Of a stretch of DNA of 64,000 bases, positions 25,087-35,191 are shown one piece after another; within the stretch, counting starts at the first letter, position 1, and each line of letters opens with the position of its first letter. The stretch spans positions 186,001-250,000 of the forward strand of contig JBGUBD010000004.1 in NCBI GenBank assembly GCA_041821185.1, read 5' to 3'. Under the pieces are notes generated by a model. That model was not told the DNA's origin, made no database searches, and saw nothing but the letters and a program-made list of their open reading frames with translations. A program made the translations under genes and the position numbers. Source of the stretch: Phycisphaerales bacterium AB-hyl4 (GTDB taxonomy: Bacteria; Planctomycetota; Phycisphaerae; Phycisphaerales; Phycisphaeraceae).

Positions 25087-26253
25087 TCATACTGCCTTCA
25101 GCGCGGTGGTGATGGGAAGACGCAAACAGGCGATCGCCGGCGGCAGCGCACCGACGAGTCCGAGGCCAAGGGCCGTCACCAGCCCGATCGCCAGCACCAG
25201 TGAATCGATCTGCAGGCCGACTGTGCCCATGGCGAAGCGCACCGCCAGGCCGTCGAGCGCCAGGAGCGCCACCGCTGCCGCGAGCAACCCGCCGGCCGTG
25301 GTGGCCAGCACCGCCTCCTGCACGAGGCTCAGCAGGATGGCTCGGCGTGAAAAGCCCAACGTCTGGAGCGTGGCGAACTCACGCACGCGCGCCGCGAAGG
25401 CGGCGTACAGCGTGTTGAGCCCGCCGAACAGCCCGCCGATGCCGATGAGCCCGGCCGTGGCGAGCGTCATGAGTTGGATGGGCCGGTAGAACGTTGCGAC
25501 TTGCGCGTAGTAGGCCGGCTCGCTCATCGCGACGATCTCCAGGTCCAGCCGGCGGGTGGCGAACAGTTCCACGTCGACCAGTTCCGCTTCGCCGAGTGTG
25601 ATGATCACGCACGAGAGCGTCTGCCTGCGCGTAGCGGTCTGAAGCACATCCAACGGCACCCACACCTCGGAGTCGATCGCGCTGCCGGGCGAGGCAAGCA
25701 CGCCCGTGACCGTCCACGGCCGACCGTCAAAGTAAAGCGTTCGGCCCAGCACAGCCTCGCCTTCAGGCAGATCAAGTCGATGCAGGGCATACCGGCCAAC
25801 GAGAACCTGATCTTGCCCCGCCTCCGGCCAGTGCCCATGCACCAGGCGCACCTGCCGATGCACCAGCAGCGCCTCGGGCGTCACACCACGCAACGCCACC
25901 GGCAGCGGACGCTCGTCGTCGGGCTCGTGGTGCAGGCGTGCGTCAAGGTGAATCTCAGGCGACACATAATCGACGCCCGCCGTGCTGCGGAGGCCGGCTA
26001 CGCTGGAGCCGATCACGCTCACAACCCCGGCGGAAATTTCGCTGCGCTCCACGCTCTCCTCGCTGCCGGCGGCGAGGATGATCACGTTGTCCGGCGAACC
26101 GCTGGTCTGAAGGCTGCTGTTCATGCCGCGCACGAACCCCGCCGCCGTGAGCACCAGCAGCACCACCAGCGCACTGCCGCCGACCATCAGCGCCAGTCGC
26201 AACGGCGACCGACCCATGTTCCGCACGGCATATTCCCAAGGCAGCCACCGCAT
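25087..26253 (-). CDS. MacB/FtsX-type ABC transporter permease
   Basis: 388 residues with the FtsX layout: one N-terminal helix (about 20-45), a large periplasmic MacB-like domain (about 45-265) and three C-terminal helices (LATAGLIGIGG onward). Repeated TLQTLGFSRRAIL is the typical permease coupling region. The ATG at 26253 lies 26 nt after the previous permease stop. It is one of two permeases in this efflux operon, so the complex is a heterodimer driven by the ATPase at 27421-28131. Confidence 0.85.
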   Translation of the reverse strand: MRWLPWEYAVRNMGRSPLRLALMVGGSALVVLLVLTAAGFVRGMNSSLQTSGSPDNVIILAAGSEESVERSEISAGVVSVIGSSVAGLRSTAGVDYVSPEIHLDARLHHEPDDERPLPVALRGVTPEALLVHRQVRLVHGHWPEAGQDQVLVGRYALHRLDLPEGEAVLGRTLYFDGRPWTVTGVLASPGSAIDSEVWVPLDVLQTATRRQTLSCVIITLGEAELVDVELFATRRLDLEIVAMSEPAYYAQVATFYRPIQLMTLATAGLIGIGGLFGGLNTLYAAFAARVREFATLQTLGFSRRAILLSLVQEAVLATTAGGLLAAAVALLALDGLAVRFAMGTVGLQIDSLVLAIGLVTALGLGLVGALPPAIACLRLPITTALKAV

Positions 26254-26279
26254 CAGCTCATGCTCTCCATTCACATCTA

Positions 26280-27434
26280 TCACACCGCACGGAAACAACT
26301 CGCAATCTCCCGCCGCGACGCCTGCCACGCTGGCACCAGCCCTGCCGCGACACCCAGTACCATCGAAATCAGCAGACCCCAGAGCAACGTCGCCGGTGAT
26401 GCAATGAAGGGAATCGAAAACCCTTCACTGGACAGGGCGAACTGTCCCGCATGCATCACCCACAGCGCCACCCCGCAGCCGATCAGTCCGCCGAGCAAAC
26501 CCAGCACGAGGCTTTCGACCACGATCAGCCGGGCCACCTGTCCGCCGGTGAATCCCAGCGTCTGAAGCACCGCGTGCTCCTTGATCCGATCCTGAACGCT
26601 GAGCACGATGGAGTTGGCGATCAACCCCAGCACTGCGATCAAGCAGCCCCAGCCCACGTAGCGCGTGAAGGCGATGAGCTGTACCGCATCCCCGGCCGCC
26701 TGCGCGATGAAACCTTTCTCGCTGCTGGTCGCGGTCGCGGCTTCATCGTGGGCAAAGCGTTCGTCGATCGCCTGTGCGGTGGCGTCCAGCCGTTGCGGAT
26801 CGTCCACCTGCACGTTGAATTGCGTGACCACGCCAAGCTGATCCGGGCCCACGGCTCGCTGGAGAAAGTCCAGGTGCACATACGCCACATTCAAGTCCTG
26901 CGGGTCATCGGAATCGAGGATGCCCGCCACCTGCACCCGAACGCCTGCGGCTTCGAGCGAGTCGCCCACCTGCACGCCGCGCCGCTGCGCCAGCGTTCGT
27001 CCCACGATCGCCGCGTCGCGTCGCTGCTGCCACCGGGCCAGTGATCCATCGAGCATCTTCAACGTCACCCCATGCTCATCCGCCCACCGCTCGGCCGGCA
27101 CGCCGCGGTAGGTCACCACATCCAGGCCAGCCCGGCAGTTGGACACCACCACGCGCATCGGCGTCACGCGTTTCACGCCCGGCATCTGCGCGATGGCCTG
27201 GCCGTACCGCTCGGGCAGTCGGCTGGTCGAAGCGCAGAACCGCCCCTGTTGAAAGACGATCAGCGCCGTGTCCTCGGCGGTCTGCCGTGTGGTCGTCTCC
27301 AGCCCCTGCTGCATCGTCTGCACCGCCGCGAATAGAAACATCGCAATCGCCACGCCCACGACGGTCAGCCCGCTGCGCGTCGGCCGACGAAGAATCTGCT
27401 TGAACACGAACAGCCACAACTCAGGCTTGAGCAT
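26280..27434 (-). CDS. MacB/FtsX-type ABC transporter permease
   Basis: 384 residues, same four-helix FtsX architecture as its neighbour, with [21 protein letters not shown] as the cytoplasmic coupling segment. The start at 27434 lies inside the end of the ATPase gene (14-nt overlap) and follows GGAGG by 6 nt, so it is coupled to the ATPase. It shares only family-level similarity with the next permease, as in two-permease efflux systems such as those with DevC- or YknZ-like subunits. Confidence 0.85.
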   Translation of the reverse strand: MLKPELWLFVFKQILRRPTRSGLTVVGVAIAMFLFAAVQTMQQGLETTTRQTAEDTALIVFQQGRFCASTSRLPERYGQAIAQMPGVKRVTPMRVVVSNCRAGLDVVTYRGVPAERWADEHGVTLKMLDGSLARWQQRRDAAIVGRTLAQRRGVQVGDSLEAAGVRVQVAGILDSDDPQDLNVAYVHLDFLQRAVGPDQLGVVTQFNVQVDDPQRLDATAQAIDERFAHDEAATATSSEKGFIAQAAGDAVQLIAFTRYVGWGCLIAVLGLIANSIVLSVQDRIKEHAVLQTLGFTGGQVARLIVVESLVLGLLGGLIGCGVALWVMHAGQFALSSEGFSIPFIASPATLLWGLLISMVLGVAAGLVPAWQASRREIASCFRAV

Positions 27435-28131
27435 GGGCGACCTCCTTCTCCGCCGCACCCGCCTCGACCAGTTGCCCCTTCTCCAAATGCAGCAGCGTCC
27501 GGGCGTGCTCGGCACAGTGCGGATCGTGCGTCACCATCACGATCGTCTTGCCCATCTGCTCGTTGAGTTGCTTGAGCAGCGCCATCACGCGCGCCGCCGA
27601 GGCCTTGTCCAGATCGCCGGTCGGCTCGTCGGCGACGATGATCGGCGAGTCGGTCACGATCGCCCGGGCGATCGCCACCCGCTGCTCCTGCCCGCCGGAA
27701 AGTTGGCGCGGGTAATGGTCGTGACGGTCGGCAATGCCCGCCAGCTCCAATGCAGTGGCCACACGCTGGTGTCGCTCACGTCGGCTCAGCCGATGCAGCA
27801 GCAGCGGCAACTCGACGTTCTCGTACGCGGTCAATGTTGGCACGAGGTTGTATAGCTGGAAGATATAACCCACGTTCACGCTGCGCCACCGCGCAAGCTG
27901 CGAACGCGAGAGGCTCGCTACGTTCGTGCCGTCAATGATCAGCTTGCCCGACGTTGGTCGATCGATGCCCGCGATCAGGTTCAGCAGCGTGGTCTTGCCG
28001 CTGCCTGACGGCCCCATCAGCGCCAGGAACGCGCCCGCCTCGACCGCCAGGTCCAGTTCGTTGAGCGGCACGATGACGTTCTCGCCACGACGATATTCGC
28101 GCGTCAGTTTCTCGCAGACGATCAGGCTCAT
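27421..28131 (-). CDS. ABC transporter ATP-binding protein (MacB/LolD type)
   Basis: 236 residues with Walker [13 protein letters not shown]-loop, signature [14 protein letters not shown], Walker [13 protein letters not shown] and the H-loop. It powers the two FtsX-type permeases that follow. Its ATG overlaps the TGA of the adaptor gene (4 nt), and its 3' end overlaps the next permease, so the four genes are a tight operon. Likely role: ATP-driven export with the HlyD-like adaptor. Confidence 0.9.
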   Translation of the reverse strand: MSLIVCEKLTREYRRGENVIVPLNELDLAVEAGAFLALMGPSGSGKTTLLNLIAGIDRPTSGKLIIDGTNVASLSRSQLARWRSVNVGYIFQLYNLVPTLTAYENVELPLLLHRLSRRERHQRVATALELAGIADRHDHYPRQLSGGQEQRVAIARAIVTDSPIIVADEPTGDLDKASAARVMALLKQLNEQMGKTIVMVTHDPHCAEHARTLLHLEKGQLVEAGAAEKEVAHAQA

Positions 28132-29630
28132 CGGTTTCCTCCTGCGCCTGCACCACTGTTGAACGTTGCCTCGCGAAGGCTCAAACGCTGGCTTTGTTGC
28201 AAGTCAGTCGGCGGGTCGACGATCAAGCGGTCGCCCGGGTTGAGGCCACTGCGCACTTCGATCCACGCCCCTTGATGCAGTTCGCCGAGCGTGATCCGCC
28301 GTCGCTCGGCCCGCCCATGCTGATTCGCCAGCCAGACGTCGCGCGTCTCGCCCGCCTGCTCGCCCACCACCCGCATCGGCGCGAAGAGGCGCTGCGTCCC
28401 GCGCTGCTGCTGAGCATCGCCGTCCTGTCCGGGCGCGAGGAACCGCACCCGTGCCGTCATCTGCGGCTTGAGCTGCGGCGAAGGCTCGTCAATGGTCACC
28501 TTGAACTGCAGCGTGTTGCGCCCGAGGTCCGCTTCGTGCAGCACACGGGTGACTCGCCCTTCGAAGACCTGTTCGGGCAACACGTCCACCACCACCTGTG
28601 CTTCCTGCCCGACGCCGATGCGACCGGCCTGTGCCTGGGGCACGTCCACACGCACCTGCAGTCGCGCGGGGTCATACAACCGCAACACCGTGGCCCCCTC
28701 CGGATCGCCCGCGCGGACGCTGCTGCCGGGCTCGATCTGTCGGCTCAGCACCACGCCCGACACCGGACTGATCACATCCGACCGCGTCATCGCAAGGGCC
28801 GCCTGCTCGTGGGCCGCTTCGGCAACCTGCCGCCGGGCACGGGCGATGAGCAACTCGGATTGCAACTCACTACGCCGTCGGTCCAACCGTGCCCGGAGCA
28901 CAGCCTCCTGTTGACGCGCACCGTCCAAATCCGCCTCCGCCGCACGCAAGCGCGCTTCGAGTAACTCGACCTGCACCGGCGAAACAAGTTCGCGCTCCAT
29001 CGCCCGTCGCCGAGGGGCCAACTTTGCCTGCAGTTCCGCCACCTTGGCCTCATGCCCGGCGACCCAGGTCGGGACGATGGCCAGTTCCGCTTCCAGTTCA
29101 GCCAGCGCCGAGCCTGTCGCCGGCGGTTGCGCTGTCGAGGTTGACGCGCCCAAGGCCAGTTGCGCCGCTTGCAGTTTCGCCTCGGCCTGCGCCACGTCTG
29201 CCTCGGCCCGAGTCAGCGCGATGCGGGCATCATCATCCACCAGTCGCGCCACCACCTGGCCCGCTTCGAGTTGTTCGCCCTCCATCGCCAGCACCTCGGC
29301 CACGATGCCGTCGCGCAGCGCCGCCACCCGCGTGGCGTACGGCTCCGGCTCCACCCAACCCGGTGCCTGAACCACCACACCGCCACCGCCACCGGATCGC
29401 TGCTCCACCGTTACATCACGCACCACCGCGGGCACGACCTCCACGGCCAACGTCGGCCGCAGCGCATCGCGCGCCGCATACCCCAGGCCAAGCCCAAGCA
29501 GCAACAGCATCGCCAGCGGCAACAGCACACGCGCCTTCCACCGCTGCGGCGGACGCGGAACGGCTGCACCTGCCGAACTGGAATCGTGCGATTTCGAGAA
29601 TGTCATCGGGGACGGGGCAGTGTCAGCCAT
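28128..29630 (-). CDS. HlyD/MacA-type periplasmic adaptor
   Basis: 500 residues. One N-terminal helix (about 30-50), then a lipoyl half-motif (VEPEPYATRVAALRDGIVAEVLAMEGEQLEAGQ split by a helical hairpin of about 180 residues), the second lipoyl half (SDVISPVSGVVLS) and a beta-barrel (RVDVPQAQAGRIGVG). The start at 29630 follows GGAG by 8 nt; the frame extends to 29744 without support. It would join the ABC permeases to an outer-membrane channel, whose gene here is truncated. Confidence 0.85.
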   Translation of the reverse strand: MADTAPSPMTFSKSHDSSSAGAAVPRPPQRWKARVLLPLAMLLLLGLGLGYAARDALRPTLAVEVVPAVVRDVTVEQRSGGGGGVVVQAPGWVEPEPYATRVAALRDGIVAEVLAMEGEQLEAGQVVARLVDDDARIALTRAEADVAQAEAKLQAAQLALGASTSTAQPPATGSALAELEAELAIVPTWVAGHEAKVAELQAKLAPRRRAMERELVSPVQVELLEARLRAAEADLDGARQQEAVLRARLDRRRSELQSELLIARARRQVAEAAHEQAALAMTRSDVISPVSGVVLSRQIEPGSSVRAGDPEGATVLRLYDPARLQVRVDVPQAQAGRIGVGQEAQVVVDVLPEQVFEGRVTRVLHEADLGRNTLQFKVTIDEPSPQLKPQMTARVRFLAPGQDGDAQQQRGTQRLFAPMRVVGEQAGETRDVWLANQHGRAERRRITLGELHQGAWIEVRSGLNPGDRLIVDPPTDLQQSQRLSLREATFNSGAGAGGNR

Positions 29631-29756
29631 CCGTCGATCTCCACGTCGGCCGGGCCACGACGACCACGAACCGGATCGCGCAACCGCGATTAATGCCATC
29701 ACATCACAAGCCGGCGGCGCACACAGGCACCGCGCAGCACGCATCCAGATGGGAGA

Positions 29757-30149
29757 TCAAGCTTGGGGCGGTTTGAGAAGGCCAGCCAGGTGGCTGCTGC
29801 CGGTCAGGGGAAGCGGACCGGCCAAAGGGTTCCGAGGTGAAGCGTCTGCCTTGATCGACGAAGTCTGGCCCGCCACCGCCAGCGACTTGCTGCACACGGT
29901 ACACAAATGCACGCAGCGCTCGCATTCGTCCGATGGCAGGTCATCTGAGGACCGATCGCTGGGCGCGTCGTCCGCTGGCTTTTTATCTTCACCTTGTTCC
30001 GGGCAGCAGTCGCTCGTGCCGGCCGATGAGAGCGACGAAGCATCAGGCCCCAGCAATCCGCCCGTCAATGGCGCAGCGAGCAAACCTGCCATGACGAGCA
30101 GAACCAGGAGAAAGCGAAATGGAGCGTAGCTTCCTGACACGGCGGCCAT
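29757..30149 (-). CDS. Small Cys-rich exported protein at the head of the efflux operon
   Basis: 130 residues: hydrophobic N-terminal segment (about 11-30), then TSDCCPEQ and the cluster DECERCVHLCTVC, finally a proline-rich tail. No family is recognised. The four-Cys knot CxxCxxxCxxC resembles a metal site. The ATG at 30149 is used; a TTG at 30176 is possible. It is followed after 126 nt by the adaptor gene and probably shares its promoter. Its partner role may be metal sensing or delivery. Confidence 0.6.
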   Translation of the reverse strand: MAAVSGSYAPFRFLLVLLVMAGLLAAPLTGGLLGPDASSLSSAGTSDCCPEQGEDKKPADDAPSDRSSDDLPSDECERCVHLCTVCSKSLAVAGQTSSIKADASPRNPLAGPLPLTGSSHLAGLLKPPQA

Positions 30150-30486
30150 TGTACGTGTCGGCGTCGAGACACTCAAGGAACACGGCTTTGACTACCAACG
30201 CCCGCAACCATGGCGCGTGCCTGTATCCAGTGATGAGCGGTCCTGCTGCGGTAAGACGCGCGTCGTGGACGTGAGCCTTGTGGTCATGTGTGCAGGCGAT
30301 AGGGTAGATTTGGTTTCCATTGGCGCAACGCTCGGAAGCAGGCGTCATGCGGACGGTGCGACTGGCCGATCACGAGCATGACTGGCATCGCGAGCAAGGC
30401 GTGTCGCCGAGTTCGCGATGAGTTGGAAACTGGCCGGTGGAACGGGCCGTACAGGCCTCCGTATCTCGATTGAGAGGAAGTGCATC
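30150..30486. other. Divergent gap without recognised content
   Basis: 337 nt separate the Cys-rich gene (leftward) from a lipoprotein gene (rightward). Promoters for both must lie here, but no convincing -35/-10 pair, sigma-54 site or repeat was found. Confidence 0.4.
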
Positions 30487-30921
30487 ATGAAGCATCGTCT
30501 GGCTTATGTTTCAATGTTGACTGCAATGATGGGATTGCCCTGGCTGGTCGGCTGCGACGGAAACGCCGAAGCTGACAACGCGACGGATTCGGCTCCGACG
30601 GGCGAATCGCAGACGTGGCTGGAAGGGGACTCGCAATCGCAACTGGACCAGTTGGCCGCCCAGTTCGGTGGCTTCAGTGCTGCGATGGTCGAGGTGGGCT
30701 ATCGGTACAACGAGTTGTACTTCGCCGGCGACGAGGCGAACTGGCCGTTGGCGAAGTATCACGTGGAAAAGATTCGCGACGCCATCGAAAAGGGCATCGA
30801 GCGTCGACCGGGGCGCGGCGCTTCGGCACGGCCATTTCTCGGCGTCGGTCTCGTTGCAATCACCGCTCACATGGGTGGCGTGATTGTTTATGGTGAAGCA
30901 TATTTCTCCCCGCCGTGGTGA
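30487..30921 (+). CDS. Lipoprotein joined to a DUF2231-like membrane helix (possible deletion fusion)
   Basis: 144 residues. Lipobox LPWLVGCDG, then a helical segment (LDQLAAQFGGFSAAMVEVGY, YHVEKIRDAIEKGIERRP) like that of small planctomycete and proteobacterial lipoproteins. From about residue 117 the sequence changes to VGLVAITAHMGGVIVYGEAYF, which looks like the last transmembrane helix of a DUF2231-type membrane protein. GAGGAAG precedes the ATG at 30487. The abrupt change suggests an in-frame deletion joined two genes near 30835. Confidence 0.6.
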   Translation: MKHRLAYVSMLTAMMGLPWLVGCDGNAEADNATDSAPTGESQTWLEGDSQSQLDQLAAQFGGFSAAMVEVGYRYNELYFAGDEANWPLAKYHVEKIRDAIEKGIERRPGRGASARPFLGVGLVAITAHMGGVIVYGEAYFSPPW

Positions 30922-31067
30922 ACGACGGACAGGGCAACGCGCCAGGTGCATTCCGATGTCCTATTCGCTACGCTGAGCCCTTTGACACGAGGGGGAGTCC
31001 AAACATACGACGAAGGCGTATTCTCGCACCGCGATATGCCGCAAACACTCTCCCCGGGCCCGCTGAC

Positions 31068-32981
31068 ATGAGACCTACGCTGCTGCCCATCTTGCTGATG
31101 ATGCTTGTTTGCATGCTCGGTTGCAGCGCGCCCCTCGGCGTCGAACGCGTACGGCCGGCGAAGGTGCTGGATGCCGGGCAACGCAGCGCACTGACCTCGG
31201 ATCAGCTCAGCGACACTTCGGCGCACATCCTCATGACCAACGGCCTTCGGCGCGAGGCGACAGAGCGCAACGCGGCGCTGTTGCGCGATCTCGCCGCTGA
31301 CGCACACGACGCCGAGTTGCTGCTGACGCTGGCGGAGGTTTCCTACCTGCTTGGCATGCGACCGAATCGCCCCGCGCGTTTCGAGCACATGGCCGTGGCG
31401 GCGCTGGCCAGTTGGACGGCGCTGTTCCACCACGAGGCTTCGCTTTCGCTCTACGGTCCGCAGTGGCCGCTGGCCATGCAACTGCACAATGCCAGCCTGG
31501 CGGAGCTGTTTCACGTGGCCGGCGAGCTCCCGCGCACGCAAAGCAAACAGACCACGCGTCAGGTCTTCGGCCAGCCGATCGAGATTGACTATGCCTGGCA
31601 TGCTGAGCCCTGGGCGCCGGACACGTTTGAGTTGCTTAAGCCTATGAACCGCTACCGCCCGCACGGCGTGCGGCATGAGCATCGGCAATACGGCATCGGC
31701 GCATCGCTGCTCGCCGACCGCACCATCCCCCGCGCCGGTTCAGACCTGCTCCGCGCCAAGCCGCCGCATCCGCAGTACCAGGCCGTAGGGGTGTCGGGTG
31801 TGATGACGGACGTTCAGTTCGCCGCGGATCAGCCTTGGCCGCCGGTGTCGTTTGACATGCAGATGCACAACCCCGGCCGAACGTCCACCGTGCAGATTGC
31901 CGGGCGTGATGTGCCACTTGCCGCCAACTTCACAACGCCACTGGTGAAAACACTCGCACGAAACGAGCCTCGCCGACATGCCGGGTTCGGCGGCTTGGTG
32001 GCGGGCACGCACTGGGAAGACCTCGCCGGCTTGTACATGTTCGAGCCGTTCGACGCGCAACGCATCCCGGTGGTGTTTGTGCATGGCCTGATCTCCTCAT
32101 CGCTGGTCTGGGCCGAGTTGTTCAACGACCTCTGGCGTGAGCCGGAGATTCGTAAGACGTACCAGTTCTGGTATTTCATGTACCCCACGGGCTACCCGTT
32201 CGCCTATTCCGCAGCAGCGCTTGAGCAGGAGTTGCGTCAGGTGCGCGACATGCACGACCCCCAAGGCAAAGCCACGGCATTGGACCGCATGGTGCTGGTT
32301 GGGCACAGCATGGGCGGCCTGATGGCGCGCCGCCTTGCAACCGACGCGGGCGAGGCGGTCTGGAACAGCTTCAGCGTGCTGCCTTACGAGGAAATGGTTC
32401 TTCGCGAACAGGACCGTAGGCTGGTGGAGCGCACCATCTTCTTCAAGGCGATGCCGGAGGTGGAACGGGTCATCTTTCTCGCGACACCCCACCAGGGTAG
32501 TTCGAACGCCAACCTTCGACTCGGCCGGCTGGGCTCACGCATGATTCGGCTCCCACCGGAAATGGTGCGTTCAGCCGCGCAGATGATTGAGGCGAATGCT
32601 GGGCATGCGCGGACACCGGTTGATCCACGACGCCCCGTCTCCACCGGAATCGACTCGCTCTCACCTAACTCGGCATTCATTCAAGCGATGTCCAAGTTGC
32701 CGCTCGCTTCCGGCGTGCATGCACATTCAATCATCGGCAGTGAATCGGAAGGGCAAATCGGCGAGCACGCTCAGCACGACTGGTCCGGCACTACCGATGG
32801 GCTTGTTCCCTATGCTAGCGCACACCTTCCGCAAGCTGAGTCGGAGTTGGTGATCCCACTATCGGATCATTCAGTGCCCCTGCATCCCGCCGCAATCAAG
32901 GAGGTCCTGCGCATCTTACGAGCCCACCAGGCAAGCCAGTCGCAGCCGGCAGTTGGCGCCATACTTGCCCCGGACCCATGA
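31068..32981 (+). CDS. Alpha/beta-hydrolase lipoprotein, lipase-like
   Basis: 637 residues with a lipoprotein signal (LVCMLGCSA), a helical N-terminal half without recognised domain, and an alpha/beta-hydrolase fold in the second half: VVFVHGLISSS (oxyanion region, about 336) and LVGHSMGGLMAR with the nucleophile Ser at about 413. Later IPLSDHSVP provides a likely catalytic His. It should be an outer-membrane-facing esterase or lipase. The start at 31068 is chosen because it opens the signal peptide; the frame extends to 30915. Confidence 0.8.
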   Translation: MRPTLLPILLMMLVCMLGCSAPLGVERVRPAKVLDAGQRSALTSDQLSDTSAHILMTNGLRREATERNAALLRDLAADAHDAELLLTLAEVSYLLGMRPNRPARFEHMAVAALASWTALFHHEASLSLYGPQWPLAMQLHNASLAELFHVAGELPRTQSKQTTRQVFGQPIEIDYAWHAEPWAPDTFELLKPMNRYRPHGVRHEHRQYGIGASLLADRTIPRAGSDLLRAKPPHPQYQAVGVSGVMTDVQFAADQPWPPVSFDMQMHNPGRTSTVQIAGRDVPLAANFTTPLVKTLARNEPRRHAGFGGLVAGTHWEDLAGLYMFEPFDAQRIPVVFVHGLISSSLVWAELFNDLWREPEIRKTYQFWYFMYPTGYPFAYSAAALEQELRQVRDMHDPQGKATALDRMVLVGHSMGGLMARRLATDAGEAVWNSFSVLPYEEMVLREQDRRLVERTIFFKAMPEVERVIFLATPHQGSSNANLRLGRLGSRMIRLPPEMVRSAAQMIEANAGHARTPVDPRRPVSTGIDSLSPNSAFIQAMSKLPLASGVHAHSIIGSESEGQIGEHAQHDWSGTTDGLVPYASAHLPQAESELVIPLSDHSVPLHPAAIKEVLRILRAHQASQSQPAVGAILAPDP

Positions 32982-33280
32982 CGCGCTACCGTCGGCGGCG
33001 ACACGGGCCTACGGCAAGGTGCTGGAGTTCGCCGGGATGTGCAGCGAGGCGGACTTTACCACGCTGCTGATCTCCCACATCACCAATGGAGCGAACTTCA
33101 AACTTCTATCGATAGCATTGAAGCCAAGGATGGGACGCGTCTCAATACCACCCGGCCGATTCCGGGCTTAGGTCTCACGATTGAGAACCTAACGAAGCCA
33201 GCAATCTCCGCCAGACCCAACGGAGGTTCACCACCCGCGCGACGACGCCGAAGGCGAACATCAGCACATACCCATCGACC
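32982..33280. other. Gap without recognised gene
   Basis: About 300 nt between a rightward hydrolase and the 3' end of a leftward gene. Short open frames exist (for example VLEFAGMCSEADF), but none resembles a known protein. It may hold a gene remnant. Confidence 0.3.
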
Positions 33281-35140
33281 TCATTCGCTTTGCTCCAAAA
33301 CCACAAACCCCACTTGACGAGGTCCAACAAACCGGCCGCCTTTTGCGGGTTTCACCCCCTCGGATGCGGCCACGGTCTGGCCCTCTGATTCCGGTATGTG
33401 GAATTTCAACGGCTGCTCCTCTTTCAAGTTGAATAGCGTCAGCAGCGTCTTTCCGTTGAGGTGGTGTGCCGTGAAGTGCCACGTCGGGTTGTCCACGCGG
33501 ATCGTATAGCCCGGGTAGCCGGACACCTCTTCCGATCCTGTGGGCATGTGCGCGGGGGCAAAGCGGTCATCGACCCGCGTCCCTTCGCGATAGAACGATC
33601 CATACTTGTCGAACTGGCGCGAGACCTCCGCGACCTTGATCCAGTCACGAGCATCCATCACCTCGGGATAGTATATGACAGCACCGGCCGCGCCCTCTGC
33701 GATCATTCCAATGAGATGTTGCGTCAACTGCTCCGCGGTGTTTTTTACGGACGCGCCGGCATAGCGTTTCAGCACCAGGGGGATAAAATCCGCCTCGATC
33801 TGCTGCTCTGCCAGTTCACGAACCCATGCCCGTGCCATGAGCAGACTCCGCTTTGCGTTCGCCGGGCCGTAACCGTAATAAAGCTGTGGAAGAATTGCAT
33901 CGGTATGGCGTGCCAGAGCCGCGGCATCATAGCCATAACCTCGCATGGTTGGCGGATCGCCTGCAAATCCCTGGTTCACACAAAGCTCAAACCGCCCGTC
34001 GGGCATCTCGGCGCGAAATCCCTCGGCAAGATGAGCGACGTACTTCGAAGCCACATCGCTGCGAAACGCCACCCATTCGTCATGCGCATGCTGAAATTCA
34101 GGCGACGTGATCTTCAGATGAGCACGCCGACCATGCTCTGCGAGCGTCGTTCGAAACGCGTCGAACTGCTCCGGGCTGATATCCGCACGTTCCAAGAAAG
34201 CATCGATCGCATCAGGATGGAAGCCGGCCAATTGGGTGGGCTCAAGGTTCAATGAAGCGATACCGTCCTGTCGACGTGCCGTCGCGACGAGTTCCGCTAC
34301 ACCCGGTGTCTCCGATGGCGCGAAACGACGCACCACGCGAAAGTCGTCCACCGGCGCATTGAAGTTGTCGATCGTCTCGCCCGATGGAGCCACGGCTTTG
34401 AGTTCAGGATCACTCAGAACACCATGGTGCGATTTCCCGCCGCTGGTAATGCCATTGCTTCGCATCGCCTTATACAGCGTGTCGTCCGCCTCCTGCAAGT
34501 AGTTCACGCCTACGGTCTTCAAAAAGTCTGTCATCGCCGCAGCACTGCGCTCATTCTTTCGACTATGAGCGTAAGTCCACAATCCCAGACGCAAGCCTTC
34601 AGGCTGGACGCCCGGCTCGTCCAGCACATGCATTTCGACAGGCAGGTTTGCCCGCGTCGTCGCACGCTCATGCTCTAATTCAATGCGGACAAAGGCGTCT
34701 GTCGGATCGATCTGCTCCGGAGCCCGCACGAACAGTGTCTGACTCATCCATTCCGATCCCGCTCGATCACCGGGCTCGCCTTGGATTCGGTTACTGGGGA
34801 TCAGAAACCGCATGCGAACGTGCGGACGACCATCAACGGTCTGTGTAACAGGTTCCTCTTGAAACTGCCAGGACCCGTCACCTCCGAGAAATTCGGTGCC
34901 GGGCGGCAGGCTCAACGTTATCGACAGTTCGTGCTCTGAGGCGGATTGCGCGATCTCATCCAACGCCTGAAGTACTACGCTCACCGCCTGCCCATGGTCG
35001 GCGACCCAATGAATCGTCTCGTCGTCATCAAGCGACGCGGGCACCACCAATGCTCGCCAAGCCGGCTGGTCGGCGAGAGCAGGCATGCTCGCAGCCGTGA
35101 GGAGCAGACTTACAGCAAACGCAAACGCGTAACGGTCCAT
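33281..35140 (-). CDS. Secreted glycoside-hydrolase-like protein of unknown family
   Basis: 619 residues with a signal peptide (to about residue 23, PALADQ). Residues about 25-170 look like beta-rich domains, and about 180-520 look like a TIM-barrel: LRLGLWTYAHSRKNE, VNYLQEADD, AHLKITSPEF, RFELCVNQGF, ILPQLYYGYGP, AGAVIYYPEVMD. The C-terminal 90 residues form a small beta domain. No catalytic pair can be assigned with confidence. AAGGA lies 7 nt before the ATG. It lies behind a pseudopilin gene and a PEP-CTERM fragment, the same company kept by the 4.4-11 kb glycan locus. Confidence 0.6.
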   Translation of the reverse strand: MDRYAFAFAVSLLLTAASMPALADQPAWRALVVPASLDDDETIHWVADHGQAVSVVLQALDEIAQSASEHELSITLSLPPGTEFLGGDGSWQFQEEPVTQTVDGRPHVRMRFLIPSNRIQGEPGDRAGSEWMSQTLFVRAPEQIDPTDAFVRIELEHERATTRANLPVEMHVLDEPGVQPEGLRLGLWTYAHSRKNERSAAAMTDFLKTVGVNYLQEADDTLYKAMRSNGITSGGKSHHGVLSDPELKAVAPSGETIDNFNAPVDDFRVVRRFAPSETPGVAELVATARRQDGIASLNLEPTQLAGFHPDAIDAFLERADISPEQFDAFRTTLAEHGRRAHLKITSPEFQHAHDEWVAFRSDVASKYVAHLAEGFRAEMPDGRFELCVNQGFAGDPPTMRGYGYDAAALARHTDAILPQLYYGYGPANAKRSLLMARAWVRELAEQQIEADFIPLVLKRYAGASVKNTAEQLTQHLIGMIAEGAAGAVIYYPEVMDARDWIKVAEVSRQFDKYGSFYREGTRVDDRFAPAHMPTGSEEVSGYPGYTIRVDNPTWHFTAHHLNGKTLLTLFNLKEEQPLKFHIPESEGQTVAASEGVKPAKGGRFVGPRQVGFVVLEQSE

Positions 35141-35191
35141 ACAAGAATCCTTTATCTGTAATCGAGGTAACTTGACACAGTCGTCGACAGA

